Below the pieces are notes generated by a model. The model searched no databases, was not told where the DNA came from, and saw nothing but the letters and a program-made list of their open reading frames with translations. Positions 44,581 through 54,019 of a DNA stretch of 64,000 nucleotides are shown piece after piece. Numbering within the stretch: the stretch's first letter is position 1; every line of letters starts with the position of its first letter. The position numbers and the translations under genes are program-made. Source of the DNA: CAVSUR01 sp963846005 (GTDB taxonomy: Bacteria; Actinomycetota; Actinomycetes; Streptosporangiales; Streptosporangiaceae); the NCBI GenBank assembly GCA_963846005.1, contig CAWJUH010000003.1:1240001-1304000 (forward strand). Reading direction: 5' to 3'.

Positions 44581-45411
44581 ATGGCAGCACCGATCCTGGT
44601 CACCGGCGGCACGGGCACGCTCGGCCGCCTCGTGGTGACCCGGCTGCGCGAGGCCGGCGCGGGCGTGCGGGTGCTGAGCCGGCACGGCCGCGCGCCCGCC
44701 GAGACGGGGGACGGCGGGGCCGCCGAGTACGTCACCGGCGACCTGGACACCGGGGCGGGGGTGGCAGCCGCGCTGGCGGGCACCGAAGTCGTCGTGCACT
44801 GTGCGGGCAGCGCGAAAGGCGACGGCCGCAAGGCCGAGAACCTGATCCGGGCCGCCCGGGAGGCCGGCACCCGGCACCTGGTGAACATCTCGGTCGTCGG
44901 CGCCGAGGCCATCCCGGTCGTTAGCGCCGCGGACCGGGCCATGTTCGGCTACTTCGCCGCCAAGCTGGCCGCCGAGCGAGTCGTGGCCAGCTCAGGCGTG
45001 CCGTGGACGACGCTGCGCGCCAGCCAGTTCCACGACCTGATCCTGATGGTGGCGCAGCAGATGGCCAGGCTGCCGGTCATCCCGTTGCCGCCGGGAGTCC
45101 GGTTCCAGCCGGTCGACGCCGGCGAGGTCGCGGCCCGGCTGGCCGAGCTGGCGCTCGGCGCCCCGGCCGGGCTGGTGCCGGATATGGCCGGGCCGAAGAT
45201 CTACCCGGCGGCCACGCTGATCCGCAGCTACCTGGAGGCCGCCGGCCGGCGGCGCCTCATCGTCGCGCTCCCGCTCCCCGGCGGGGCGGCGCGCGCGGTC
45301 AGGGAGGGCGCCAACCTGGCGCCAGACCGCGCGGTCGGCCGCCGGACCTGGGAAGACTTCCTGGCCGACCGGGTCAGCGTGCCGGCCGCGGACCGCCCCG
45401 CCCAGGACTAG
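44581..45411 (+). CDS. NAD(P)-binding atypical SDR / NmrA-like oxidoreductase
   Basis: 276 residues from ATG 44581 (AGGAGG 5 nt upstream; ATG 44578 overlaps that site). N-terminal VTGGTGTLGRLVV binds NAD(P). The family features AEYVTGDLDTGAGVAAAL and ASQFHDLILMVAQQ occur, with no YxxxK pair. Such proteins are redox sensors or ether/ketone reductases. Probably repressed by the divergent TetR protein. Confidence 0.88.
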   Translation: MAAPILVTGGTGTLGRLVVTRLREAGAGVRVLSRHGRAPAETGDGGAAEYVTGDLDTGAGVAAALAGTEVVVHCAGSAKGDGRKAENLIRAAREAGTRHLVNISVVGAEAIPVVSAADRAMFGYFAAKLAAERVVASSGVPWTTLRASQFHDLILMVAQQMARLPVIPLPPGVRFQPVDAGEVAARLAELALGAPAGLVPDMAGPKIYPAATLIRSYLEAAGRRRLIVALPLPGGAARAVREGANLAPDRAVGRRTWEDFLADRVSVPAADRPAQD

Positions 45412-45485
45412 AGCAGCAGTGAAGCAGCCCAGGGCCCAGCCAGGTCTTCGGGCCCGGCCCGGGAGCAAGGGCGCGCCGCCCGCGG

Positions 45486-46298
45486 CTAGAACTCCGCTCC
45501 CGGGCCGAGCAGGGCGGCCGCCAGACTGGCCGCGGCGGCGGTGTAGCGCTGCTCGCTGATGCCCGCGGGGTGCGAGCCGAACAGGTCGCGCAGCACCCAG
45601 TAGTGCGCGACGGCGCCCGCTAGCACGGCCGCCACCGCGGGCCAGTCGCCCTGGCCGCCGTGCGCGGCGGCCAGTCGCTCCAGCAGGCCGGCCACCGCCT
45701 CGTGGTTGCGCCGGATCTCGCCGTCGCGGAACCGGGCCATCAAGCCGGGGAAGGCGTCCAGGCCCCGGAACAGCAGCCGGCTGAGGTCCTTGTCCTGCTC
45801 CATCCGCGCCAGGCCGGCCGCCGCAACCGCCTGCAGCCGCGCCTGCAGCCCGCCATCATCGTCCGCCCCGTCGACCCCGCTCGCCCCGTCCGCGCCGCCC
45901 GCCCCGTCGGCCCTGTCCGCCTCGTCCGCCCCGTCGACTCCGCCCGCCCCGTCCGCGCGGCCTGGGCCGTCTGCGCCGCCGGCCCCGTCCGCCCCGTCCG
46001 TCCCGTCCGGCCCGTCCGGCCCGTCCGCGCGGCCCGCTGGGCCGTCCGCGCCGCCCACCGGGCGGGCCGCCGCACCGAGCGCCGCCGTCAGCCCGGACGA
46101 GGCGAGCAGCGCGTCCAGGCCCTGACTGAGCAGGTCCTGCTTGGACCGGAAGTGCCGGTACAGGCCGCCCGAGCCGGGAGACAACCCCGCCGCCTGCTCG
46201 ATCTGCGCGACCGTGGTGGCCGCATAGCCCAGCTCGCCGAACAGCCGCATCGCGCAGGCCAGCAGCCGGGTGCGGGTCGCGCCCTCGTCTTCGCTCAC
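45486..46298 (-). CDS. TetR-family repressor with an internal Gly/Ala/Asp repeat tract
   Basis: 270 residues from GTG 46298, which overlaps the preceding stop (GTGA). HTH: RTRLLACAMRLFGELGYAAT, then LSPGSGGLYRHFRSKQDLL. Between the HTH and the ligand domain (ARLQAVAAAGLARMEQDKDL onwards) is a ~65-residue tract of DGADGAGGADGPGRADG-type repeats that is not part of the TetR fold. Cotranscribed with the oxidoreductase at 46295. Confidence 0.88.
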   Translation of the reverse strand: MSEDEGATRTRLLACAMRLFGELGYAATTVAQIEQAAGLSPGSGGLYRHFRSKQDLLSQGLDALLASSGLTAALGAAARPVGGADGPAGRADGPDGPDGTDGADGAGGADGPGRADGAGGVDGADEADRADGAGGADGASGVDGADDDGGLQARLQAVAAAGLARMEQDKDLSRLLFRGLDAFPGLMARFRDGEIRRNHEAVAGLLERLAAAHGGQGDWPAVAAVLAGAVAHYWVLRDLFGSHPAGISEQRYTAAAASLAAALLGPGAEF

Positions 46299-46738
46299 GC
46301 CGCCGCGGCCCCGGCCGGGTCTTCGGCATCGGGCGGGGCCAGCTCGTAGTGCAGCGTCTGCCAGCCGCGCAGCCGGTGGTAGCGGGGGATCAGCCAGCCG
46401 TGGGTGAGCGGGTACCGGCTCGCCAGCGCCCGCGCGGCCTGCCCGGCCTCGGCGCCGTCCAGCAGCCGGGCCTGCGCGCCGAGCGGCTCGCCGCGCGGCT
46501 TGCCGGTCACGGTGCACGGCCGGACCTGCACCCGCGGGGTATGCCGCAGCCGCTTGGCCTTGCCGCTGGTGTCCCAGGTCCTGAACCAGGCCCGGTCGCC
46601 GCCGACTGCCACGTTGACCGGCGCCGGCACCGGCGCCCCGGTACGGCGGTAGGTAGTGAGCAGGGTGTAGCCGCTCACGGCGAGCGGCGCGAAGTAGCCC
46701 CCGGCCGCCGCCTGATCAGCGCGCATCCCTGTCCGCAT
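46295..46738 (-). CDS. PPOX-class F420/FMN-dependent split-barrel oxidoreductase
   Basis: 147 residues. Split-barrel signatures LLTTYRRTGAPVPAPVNVAV and RVQVRPCTVTGKPRG resemble F420H2- or FMN-dependent PPOX-family reductases. Directly upstream of, and coupled to, the TetR gene. The palindrome 15 bp upstream of its start is the probable operator for that repressor. Confidence 0.85.
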   Translation of the reverse strand: MRTGMRADQAAAGGYFAPLAVSGYTLLTTYRRTGAPVPAPVNVAVGGDRAWFRTWDTSGKAKRLRHTPRVQVRPCTVTGKPRGEPLGAQARLLDGAEAGQAARALASRYPLTHGWLIPRYHRLRGWQTLHYELAPPDAEDPAGAAAA

Positions 46739-46752
46739 GCCCTCAGTCTAAA

Positions 46753-46768
46753 AAGTAAGTGCTTACTT
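46753..46768. promoter_or_regulatory. Palindromic TetR operator
   Basis: AAGTAAG-TG-CTTACTT, perfect 7-bp arms, 14 bp upstream of the ATG at 46738. AGTAAG is shared with the palindrome at 44539. Confidence 0.75.
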
Positions 46769-46881
46769 CTGCAAGGAGCAGACCCGCCGGGCAGCGCCGG
46801 GGAAAGCAGGATCCGGCCGCCGGCCGGCCCGGCGCCGGGGGCGACTGCCGGTCCGGCCGGAGGACATACCAGGATGGGGCG

Positions 46882-48528
46882 GTGCACCTGCGCTCCCGGG
46901 GCCTGCGGCCGTTTCGCCTCCTGCTGCCGGGCCTCGTGGCTGCCATCGTGCTCGCGGCCTGCAGCTCACCCGCGCCAGTCCCCGCCTCCAGCCCGGCTCC
47001 CAGCCGCCCTGCGGCCGGCCGCGGGGCCGAGCGCGCCGCCGGCGGGCCGAACGGCACGTACCTGGTGGCGGCCGGAATCCACAAGATCAAGCACGTGATC
47101 GTCATCATGCAGGAGAACCGGTCGTTCGACAGCTACTTCGGGACCTACCCCGGCGCGGACGGCATCCCGATGCGCCGCGGCGTCCCCACGGTCTGCGTAC
47201 CCGATCGCCGCGGGCACGGCTGCACCCGTCCTTACCACAACACCGCCGACGTCAACGGCGGCGGCCCGCACGGCGAGGGCAACGCCGTGGCCGACGTGCA
47301 CGGCGGCGCGATGAACGGCTTCATCCGCCAGCAGGCCGCCGCCCGGGCCAGCTGCACCAACCCCGACGACCCGGCCTGCCAGAGCGGCGTCGCCCCGGAC
47401 GTGATGGGCTACCACACCGCCGCGGAGATCCCGGACTACTGGGCCTACGCCCGTGATTTCGCGCTCGACGACCACATGTTCGAGCCGGTCAAGTCGTGGT
47501 CGCTGCCCGATCACCTGTACATCGTGTCCGCCTGGTCGGCCCGGTGCCGCAACCGGTCCCCGAACAGCTGCGTCAACGACATCGTCGGCCCCTACGGAGT
47601 CAGCCAGTTCGACAAGGCCGTGCACCGTGAGCTGACCGACGGCGTGACCAGCATCGACCTGGCCTGGACCGACATCACCTGGCTGCTGTTCGCCCACCAC
47701 GTCAGCTGGGGCTATTTCGTGCAGAACGGCATCCAGCCCGACTGCGATGACGACTCGGCCGAGACCTGCGCGCCGGTGCCGCAGAGCGCGCAGACCCCGG
47801 GGATCTGGAATCCGCTGCCGCTGTTCGGGGACGTGCAGGCCGACCATCAGCTGGCCAACATCCAGGGCCTGTACCGGTTCTTCCGCGACGCCAGGCACGG
47901 CACCCTCCCGGCGGTCAGCTGGGTTACCCCGTCCGGTCCGGACAGTGATCATCCGCCGGCCAGCGTGCACCAGGGCCAGGCGTATGTGACCGCGGTGATC
48001 AACGCGGTGATGAAGAGCCCGGACTGGAAGTCGTCGGCAATCTTCTTGTCCTGGGACGACTGGGGCGGGTTCTACGACCACGTGGTGCCGCCGCGGGTCG
48101 ACCAGAACGGGTACGGGCTGCGGGTGCCGTCGCTGGTGATCTCCCCCTACGCCCGCCGCGGGTACGTCGACCACCAGGTGCTGTCCTCCGACGCCTACCT
48201 GAAGTTCATCGAGGACGACTTCCTGGCCGGCGCCCGGCTGGACCCGGCGACCGACGGGCGGCCCGACCGCAGGCCCGACGTCCGCGAGAGCCTGCCGCAG
48301 CTGGGCAACCTGGCCGCCGACTTCAACTTCGCGCAGCCGCCGCGCCCCCCGGTGCTGCTGCCCACGAACCCGCCCACCGACTCCCCGACGATCCCGGGCT
48401 ACTTCACCGGCCGCGGGCCGTGCCGGGGCTGCACGGGCGTTCCGCCGGCCGGCGGGGCACACCAGGTGCCCTCTCCCGTGCCGCGCCGCCGGCACCGGCA
48501 TCACCGGCATGGCGTCAAGCACCGGTAA
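46882..48528 (+). CDS. Phosphoesterase-family lipoprotein (phospholipase C/acid phosphatase type)
   Basis: 548 residues from GTG 46882. Lipoprotein signal: RSRGLRPFRLLLPGLVAAIV followed by the lipobox LAAC at ~27. The PF04185-type catalytic start is IKHVIVIMQENRSFDSYFGTY; SWSLPDHLYIVSAWSA and the metal-type PAVSWVTPSGPDSDHPP region are present. Members cleave phospholipids or phosphomonoesters outside the membrane. The frame is open to 46759, but no signal peptide would follow from that start. C-terminus His/Arg-rich. Confidence 0.88.
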   Translation: MHLRSRGLRPFRLLLPGLVAAIVLAACSSPAPVPASSPAPSRPAAGRGAERAAGGPNGTYLVAAGIHKIKHVIVIMQENRSFDSYFGTYPGADGIPMRRGVPTVCVPDRRGHGCTRPYHNTADVNGGGPHGEGNAVADVHGGAMNGFIRQQAAARASCTNPDDPACQSGVAPDVMGYHTAAEIPDYWAYARDFALDDHMFEPVKSWSLPDHLYIVSAWSARCRNRSPNSCVNDIVGPYGVSQFDKAVHRELTDGVTSIDLAWTDITWLLFAHHVSWGYFVQNGIQPDCDDDSAETCAPVPQSAQTPGIWNPLPLFGDVQADHQLANIQGLYRFFRDARHGTLPAVSWVTPSGPDSDHPPASVHQGQAYVTAVINAVMKSPDWKSSAIFLSWDDWGGFYDHVVPPRVDQNGYGLRVPSLVISPYARRGYVDHQVLSSDAYLKFIEDDFLAGARLDPATDGRPDRRPDVRESLPQLGNLAADFNFAQPPRPPVLLPTNPPTDSPTIPGYFTGRGPCRGCTGVPPAGGAHQVPSPVPRRRHRHHRHGVKHR

Positions 48529-48582
48529 AGCCGCTCGGGGCAATGACCCGGCCAGTGCACAGGCTGTGCCACCCTGGAACCG

Positions 48583-50166
48583 ATGAGCGCGTCACCGCCG
48601 TCCCGGCGGACGTTCCTCGGGCTCGCCGCGGCGGCCGGGCTCCCGGCCGCGGTGGCCGCCTGCTCGTCCCCGGGCACGCCGGCCACCCAGGCCCGCTCCG
48701 ACGGCGCCCCGGCCAGGCCGCGCCGCCGGACGCCGGAGAACGCGCTGCCCGGCGACCGGCACTGGACGATCAGGCACCTGGGCGCGGCGGACGCGATGAT
48801 GGGCTACGCCGGCCAGGCCAGCGTGCTGCCCGGCGAGGCGATCACGCTGTACGCCGCCACCACGGCGCGGTCGTTCACCGTCAGCGCGTTCCGGATGGGC
48901 TGGTACCGCGGCGACCTGGCCCGGCTGGTGTGGAAGTCGGGCACCATCCGCGGGCACCGCCAGCGCGCGGCCACCGTGACCAGGCCGGTGAACACGGTGG
49001 AGGCCCGCTGGGGCCCGTCGGCGACCATCCCGACCGACGACTGGCCGGAGGGCTCCTACCTGCTGCGGATGGACGCCGAGAGCGGCGCGCAGCGCTACGT
49101 CCCGGTCACCGTCCGGTCCGCCCGCACCGCGGGCAAGGTGGTGATCAAGAACGCGGTGGCGACCTGGCAGGCCTACAACACCTGGGGCGGCTACGACCTC
49201 TATCACGGCCCGGCCGGCGTGGCCGACTACGACAACCGGGCGCTGGCGGTCAGCCTGGACCGGCCTTACGACGCCAACGGCGCGTACATGTTCCTGTGGC
49301 ACGAGCGCAAGCTGATCGCCTTGGCCGAGCGCCGCGGGCTGCCGCTGGCCTACACCACCAGCCAGGACATCGAGGCCGACCCGCAGCTGCTGGCCGGCGC
49401 CAGCGCGCTGGTCTCGGGCGGCCACGACGAGTACTGGTCGCCGCCCGAGCGGGCGCACGTCACCGCGGCCAGGGACGCCGGGGTCAACATCGCGTTCCTC
49501 GGCGCCAACTGCATGTTCCGCCGCACCCGGCTGGCCGCCACCCGGCTCGGCCCGCGGCGGCTGGTCATCTGCTACAAGACCAGCTACCTGCAGGACCCGG
49601 AATACGGCAAGGACAACGCGCTGGTGACCAGCGACTGGCGGGAACCGCCGCACCCCGATCCCGAGTCGTCGCTGACCGGCACCCTGTATGAGTCCAACCC
49701 GGCCGACGCCGCTTACGTGGTCGCCGCGCCGGACGCCTGGATGTTCGCCGGCACCGACGTCAGCAAGGGCACCCGGTTCACCGGCCTGGTCGGCATCGAG
49801 TACGACCGGGTCAACCCGGTGTACCCGGTCGAGCGGCCGATCGAGGTGCTGTCGCACTCGCCGCTGTCCTGCCGCGGCGTGAACAGCTACTCCGACTCGG
49901 CCTATTACACCCACCGCAGCGGGGCCGGGGTGTTCAACACCGGGACGATGCGCTGGGTGGCCTCGATGAGCCCGCTGCACATGTTCGGCCTGAACGCGCG
50001 CGCGGCCGCCTTCACCCGGCATGTCACCGCCAACGTGCTGGACGGCTTCGCCGACGGCCCGGCCGCGGCCAGGCACCCGGCCCGCGACAACCTGGCCGCG
50101 ATGCGCGAGTGGCCGGGCGACCCGATCGCCGGGCAGCACGACCTGTGGCCGCCGGTCGTGCTCTGA
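48583..50166 (+). CDS. Tat-exported lipoprotein, N,N-dimethylformamidase large-subunit-like
   Basis: 527 residues. Twin-arginine signal SRRTFLGLAAAAGLPAAVAAC with a lipobox Cys. The exported part resembles the C-terminal domain of N,N-dimethylformamidase beta subunits: NTWGGYDLYHG, VSLDRPYDANGAYMF and GHDEYWSPPER. These homologues are widespread in actinobacteria, usually beside glycosyltransferases as here; their real substrate is unknown. Follows the phosphoesterase by 54 bp. Confidence 0.82.
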   Translation: MSASPPSRRTFLGLAAAAGLPAAVAACSSPGTPATQARSDGAPARPRRRTPENALPGDRHWTIRHLGAADAMMGYAGQASVLPGEAITLYAATTARSFTVSAFRMGWYRGDLARLVWKSGTIRGHRQRAATVTRPVNTVEARWGPSATIPTDDWPEGSYLLRMDAESGAQRYVPVTVRSARTAGKVVIKNAVATWQAYNTWGGYDLYHGPAGVADYDNRALAVSLDRPYDANGAYMFLWHERKLIALAERRGLPLAYTTSQDIEADPQLLAGASALVSGGHDEYWSPPERAHVTAARDAGVNIAFLGANCMFRRTRLAATRLGPRRLVICYKTSYLQDPEYGKDNALVTSDWREPPHPDPESSLTGTLYESNPADAAYVVAAPDAWMFAGTDVSKGTRFTGLVGIEYDRVNPVYPVERPIEVLSHSPLSCRGVNSYSDSAYYTHRSGAGVFNTGTMRWVASMSPLHMFGLNARAAAFTRHVTANVLDGFADGPAAARHPARDNLAAMREWPGDPIAGQHDLWPPVVL

Positions 50167-50202
50167 GCGCCGGGCCCGGGCGGGACCGGTAGCCTTTCGC
50201 CC

Positions 50203-51807
50203 GTGGCCAAGACCGACACGCCGTCCGCCCGGCTCGATCCCGGCGGCGGCACCGCGCCCGGATCCTGGCCGCCGCGGGCTGCCGCGGCCCTGCGCCGCCA
50301 CTGGCTGCTGGCCGTCCTGCTGGCCGCGGGCCTGGCGCTGCGGATCATCGCCCAGCTCGCCTACCAGCCGGCGCTGATCTACGTCGACACGCTCAAGTAC
50401 CTGTACGGCGACTACCCCGGCGCCGACCCGCTCGGCTACCGCGTCCTGCTCAAGGTCATCCTGGCGGGCGGGGATCTCGGCACCGTCACGCTGGTCCAGC
50501 ACCTGCTGACGCTGGCCGTCGCGGTGGCGCTGTACGCCGTGCTGACCCGGCGCGGGGTGCCCCGGTGGCTGGCCGCGCTGGCCGTCGCCCCGGTGCTGCT
50601 CGATGCCTACCAGCTGCAGATGGAACAGACGATCATGCCGGACGCCTGGTTCGACGCGGCGGTGGTGGCCGGGCTGGCCGTGCTGGCCTGGCGGCCGGCG
50701 GTCACCGCCGGGTTCGCGGCGGCCGGCGGCCTGCTGCTCGGCGCGTCGGCGACCATCGCGGCGCTCGGCGAGCTGCTGATCGTGCCCGCGCTGTTCTGGC
50801 TGCTGCTGGCCGCCGCCGACGACGGCTGGCGCCGGGCGCTGGCCCGCGGCGCCGCGCTGACCGCGGCCTTCGCGCTGCCGATCGCGGTCTACTGCAGCGT
50901 CTCGGCCGCCCGCACCGGGCATTTCTGGCTGGCCCGCCAGCAAAGCCACAGCGGGCGGCTGGCCGCCGCGGCCGACTGCGCCACGCTCAAGCTGCCGCCC
51001 GACGTGCGGCCGCTGTGCCCCACCCCGGCCGAGCAGGCCAAGGGCCCGGACTGGCTGGAGCACGACGGGCAGTCGCCGCTGTTCCGCGCGCCGGTCCCGG
51101 CCGGGGTCAGCCGGGCCAGGCTGATCAACGAGCTGGACGCCGCGGTCGAGCAGCAGCAGGCCGCCCGGGTCGCCGCGGCCATCGCGGCCGACTCGGTCCG
51201 GCTGTTCGCGCTGACCCGCGGCCCGGTGGGCTCGGTCACCCCGATCTCCCGCTGGCAGTTCCAGGCCCGCTACCCGGTCTACCCGCAGTGGGTCACCCTC
51301 GGCCGCGGCAACACGATCGTAGTCGGCCTGCAGCCGGCCGTCGGCGCCGCGTTCCGTTACCACCCGCTCAACCCGGCCTACGGCGGCCCGGCGCAGGTCA
51401 GCCGGCCGCTCGCGCAGTTCCTGCGGTCCTACCAGCTGGACGGCGGCTACACCCCGGGGCCGCTGCTGCTGATCCTGGTGCTGGCCGGGACGACCGGGTC
51501 GGTGCTCGCGCTCGGCCGCCGAGGTCTGCGCAGCCCGGCCGCCCGGCTCGCGCACGCCTGCCTGCTGTTCACCGGCACCGCCGCGGTCTTGCTGCTGGTC
51601 CCGGACGTGCTGGAGTTCTCCTGGCGCTACCAGCTGCCCGCGGTCGTGCTGCTGCCCGCCGCCGGGGTGCTCGGCGGCTGCGCCCTGGTCAGCCGCCGCC
51701 GCGAGCGCCGGAACGCGGGACCGGCGGACCAGGAGCCGCCGGATCCGGCTCAGCCTGACCGGGAGCAGCCGGACCCGGAGCCGCCGGATCCGGCGCCGGC
51801 AACGTGA
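50203..51807 (+). CDS. Multi-spanning GT-C-like membrane protein
   Basis: 534 residues with about ten membrane segments between ~35 and 500 and a large extracytoplasmic loop (~245-410). The Asp in IYVDTLKYLYGDYPGADPLG after TM1 sits where GT-C glycosyltransferases have their catalytic acid. The C-terminal 40 residues are a Pro/Asp/Glu repeat (EPPDPAQPDREQ). GTG start 37 bp after the previous gene. The last 119 bp overlap the convergent glycosyltransferase gene. Probably a lipid-linked sugar transferase (inference). Confidence 0.75.
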   Translation: MAKTDTPSARLDPGGGTAPGSWPPRAAAALRRHWLLAVLLAAGLALRIIAQLAYQPALIYVDTLKYLYGDYPGADPLGYRVLLKVILAGGDLGTVTLVQHLLTLAVAVALYAVLTRRGVPRWLAALAVAPVLLDAYQLQMEQTIMPDAWFDAAVVAGLAVLAWRPAVTAGFAAAGGLLLGASATIAALGELLIVPALFWLLLAAADDGWRRALARGAALTAAFALPIAVYCSVSAARTGHFWLARQQSHSGRLAAAADCATLKLPPDVRPLCPTPAEQAKGPDWLEHDGQSPLFRAPVPAGVSRARLINELDAAVEQQQAARVAAAIAADSVRLFALTRGPVGSVTPISRWQFQARYPVYPQWVTLGRGNTIVVGLQPAVGAAFRYHPLNPAYGGPAQVSRPLAQFLRSYQLDGGYTPGPLLLILVLAGTTGSVLALGRRGLRSPAARLAHACLLFTGTAAVLLLVPDVLEFSWRYQLPAVVLLPAAGVLGGCALVSRRRERRNAGPADQEPPDPAQPDREQPDPEPPDPAPAT

Positions 51808-52725
51808 ATCCGGCGGCTGCCAGCACCTGCTCCGGCGGCCGCGGCCGGGCCCGGACCGCGGCGGCCAGCCCGCGGGCCGCCGCGGCCGCGAGCGCGCGGC
51901 GGCGCGGCGACCGGGCGAACGTGCGGGCCCACCGGCGCAGCGTGGACCCCGCGTACATCGCCCGCTCGGCCGGGCCCAGCGGGGCGCGGTCGGTGAGCAT
52001 CCAGATCTTGTTGCGGACCTCGTAGCAGAACCGCGGGCCCGGGTCGGCGTCGGTCGAGCCGAACGCGGCCGTCTTGTGCACCACCACGCTGGCCGGGCAC
52101 AGCAGGCCCGGCCGCGCAGCAGCCGGGCGGTGAACTCGAAGTCGTCGTTCCACAGGAAATAGTCCGCCTGCGGCAGCCCGCGCTCCCGGCAGGCGGCCGC
52201 ATCGACCAGGATCGAGACGAACGACGCCGACCTGATCGGCAGGCAGCCGGCCTGCGCCGCGGCCTGCCGCTGCGCCGCGGTGGCGAACGGCCGGACCCGG
52301 GGCGTGTTCATCGGGTGCGCCCGGCCGTCGGTCCAGACCACCCGGCTGGCGACCACGGCCGGCGGGCGGCCGGCCGGCCCGGCCGCCGGGTAGCGGTCCC
52401 GCGCCGCCAGCAGCGCGGCCAGCGCGCCCGGCTCGGGCACGGTGTCGTCGTCCATGTACCACAGCAAGTCCGCCCGGTCCGCGAGCGCCAGCACGGTGCC
52501 GCAGGCGAACCCGCCGGCGCCGCCGAGGTTGCGCGGCAGCTCGGTCACCGCGGCCGCCGGGAACTTCTCCCGCACCGCCGCGGCGCTGCCGTCGGACGAG
52601 GCGTTATCCACCACCACCACCGCATCCGGCGGCCGGGTCTGCGCCTGCACCGCGGCCAGCGCTTCGAGCAGCAGCTCGCGCCGGTTGTAGCTGACGATCA
52701 CCGCGGCCACCCGGGGCCGGGCCAC
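51689..52725 (-). pseudogene. GlfT1-like family 2 glycosyltransferase, frameshifted
   Basis: From GTG 52725: RVAAVIVSYNRRELLLEAL, VDNASSDGS, NLGGAGGFACGTVLA, YMDDDTVPEPGAL and FLWNDDFEFTARLLRGRA, all intact and typical of GlfT1/rhamnosyl-galactofuranosyl transferases. Near 52105-52112 one base is missing; the next frame continues LLCPASVVVHKTAAFGSTDA to 51689. With the base restored it is ~345 residues and complete. The catalytic half is unaffected, so a truncated but possibly active product, or an assembly error, is likely. The start is 1 nt after the sulfotransferase stop. Confidence 0.82.
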
Positions 52726-52726
52726 C

Positions 52727-54019
52727 TCAGGGCGCCTTCCTGGCCCGGGAGCGCTCCGCGGCCTGCCAGGCCAGCACCCGCAGCCGCCGCACGGCCGCCG
52801 ACCGGCTGCTGGCCTCGCGCACCGCGCGCTTGAGCCGGGGCGAGGCCGCGACCGCCGACTCGGCCCGGCTGAGCGCTCCGCGCAGGCTGGCCGCGGGCGG
52901 GCCTCCCGCCGCCGCGGGGCTGGCCTTGCCGCCATGCTCCTTGCGGAACTGGTTGGTCACCAGCGCCGCGGCCGCCTGCACCGCCGCGCCCAGGATGTCC
53001 TCCGCCGGCTCGCCCGACGGGCTGGCCGGGTACAGCTCGGCGGGCGGCCGGGGCCGCAGCTCCTCCGGGTCGCCGATCAGGTCGTAGCCGGAGTCGCGCA
53101 GCCCGGCGATGACGGCCTCGGCGTGCTCCTTGGCCCAGCTCTCGCGCTCCAGCGGCAGCAGCAGCCGGGTGCCGCGCGGCCGCTCCGCGAGGGCCCGGTG
53201 CGCCACCCCCTCCTTCACCGTCCACATGTAGAACCAGTCGGGCACCTCGGCGGGCAGCGCGGCGTTCAGCCGCCGCAGGAACTCGGTCTCGGCCAGGCCC
53301 AGCGAGGCGTTCGGCCGGGCGTGGCTCAGGTCGGCGCGGGCCGGGTCCAGGCCGGCCAGCCCGGCGAACCGCTGCCACAGCTCGCCCGGCCCGGCGCCCG
53401 GCCGCGGCATCGTGATCACGTGCACCCGCTCGGCCGGCACGTGCTGCGACCACAGCCGGGCGATCTCCAGGGTGTCGTGCACCCGCCAGAACCAGAACCG
53501 GCGGCGGTCCGGCGCGGCCGCCTCGGTGTCGATGACGTCGGACAGCCAGTCTTCCCAGCCGCGGGTGCTGCGGTGCTTGACCGACTCCTGCCACTCGGCG
53601 GGCAGCAGGGCCGCGATGTCGCGCACGGTCAGCACCACGTGCACCCGGGCCGGGGCGAGCGAGGCCACCGCCCGGGCGGCCTGGGCCGGCTCGGCCGCGG
53701 CGAACAGCTCGTGCGAGATGACCGCGGCCCGGTGCGCCCGGCCGCCCGGCCCGGGCGTGACCGCCTGCCGGGCCAGGATGTCCCATTCACCCGCCCACGA
53801 CCCGGCCGGGTCGCTGGCCAGCTTGCGGATCTCGCGCAGGTCCTGGCTGGCCCGGTAGTGGTCCTGCGGGTGGTGGCCGGGCAGCACCACGCCCTGCGCG
53901 GCCAGCAGGTCGCGGTTGCCCCACATCACCTGCTGCAGGAACGTGGTGCCCGTCTTCGGCTCGCCGATGTGCACAAAGACGTCGGTGTGCGCGGGATCGG
54001 GGGCGGAACGCGCTGCCAT
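52727..54019 (-). CDS. Sulfotransferase-fold protein
   Basis: 430 residues. The PAPS 5'-phosphate loop IGEPKTGTTFLQQVMW is at ~18-33, and LTVRDIAALLPAEWQESVKH supplies the 3'-phosphate-binding Arg/Ser region. The C-terminal ~110 residues are Ala/Arg-rich helix. Expected to transfer sulfate from PAPS to a glycan or lipid. Coupled to the GlfT1-like gene and divergent from the galactan operon, which suggests a sulfated cell-envelope galactan (inference). Confidence 0.82.
   Translation of the reverse strand: MAARSAPDPAHTDVFVHIGEPKTGTTFLQQVMWGNRDLLAAQGVVLPGHHPQDHYRASQDLREIRKLASDPAGSWAGEWDILARQAVTPGPGGRAHRAAVISHELFAAAEPAQAARAVASLAPARVHVVLTVRDIAALLPAEWQESVKHRSTRGWEDWLSDVIDTEAAAPDRRRFWFWRVHDTLEIARLWSQHVPAERVHVITMPRPGAGPGELWQRFAGLAGLDPARADLSHARPNASLGLAETEFLRRLNAALPAEVPDWFYMWTVKEGVAHRALAERPRGTRLLLPLERESWAKEHAEAVIAGLRDSGYDLIGDPEELRPRPPAELYPASPSGEPAEDILGAAVQAAAALVTNQFRKEHGGKASPAAAGGPPAASLRGALSRAESAVAASPRLKRAVREASSRSAAVRRLRVLAWQAAERSRARKAP

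Noticed and set aside
48592..52935. A 1447-codon minus-strand open frame
   Set aside because: Only its first ~280 codons (the GlfT1-like start) are protein-like; the rest is an Arg/Gly/Gln/Pro-rich shadow of the Tat lipoprotein and GT-C genes on the plus strand.
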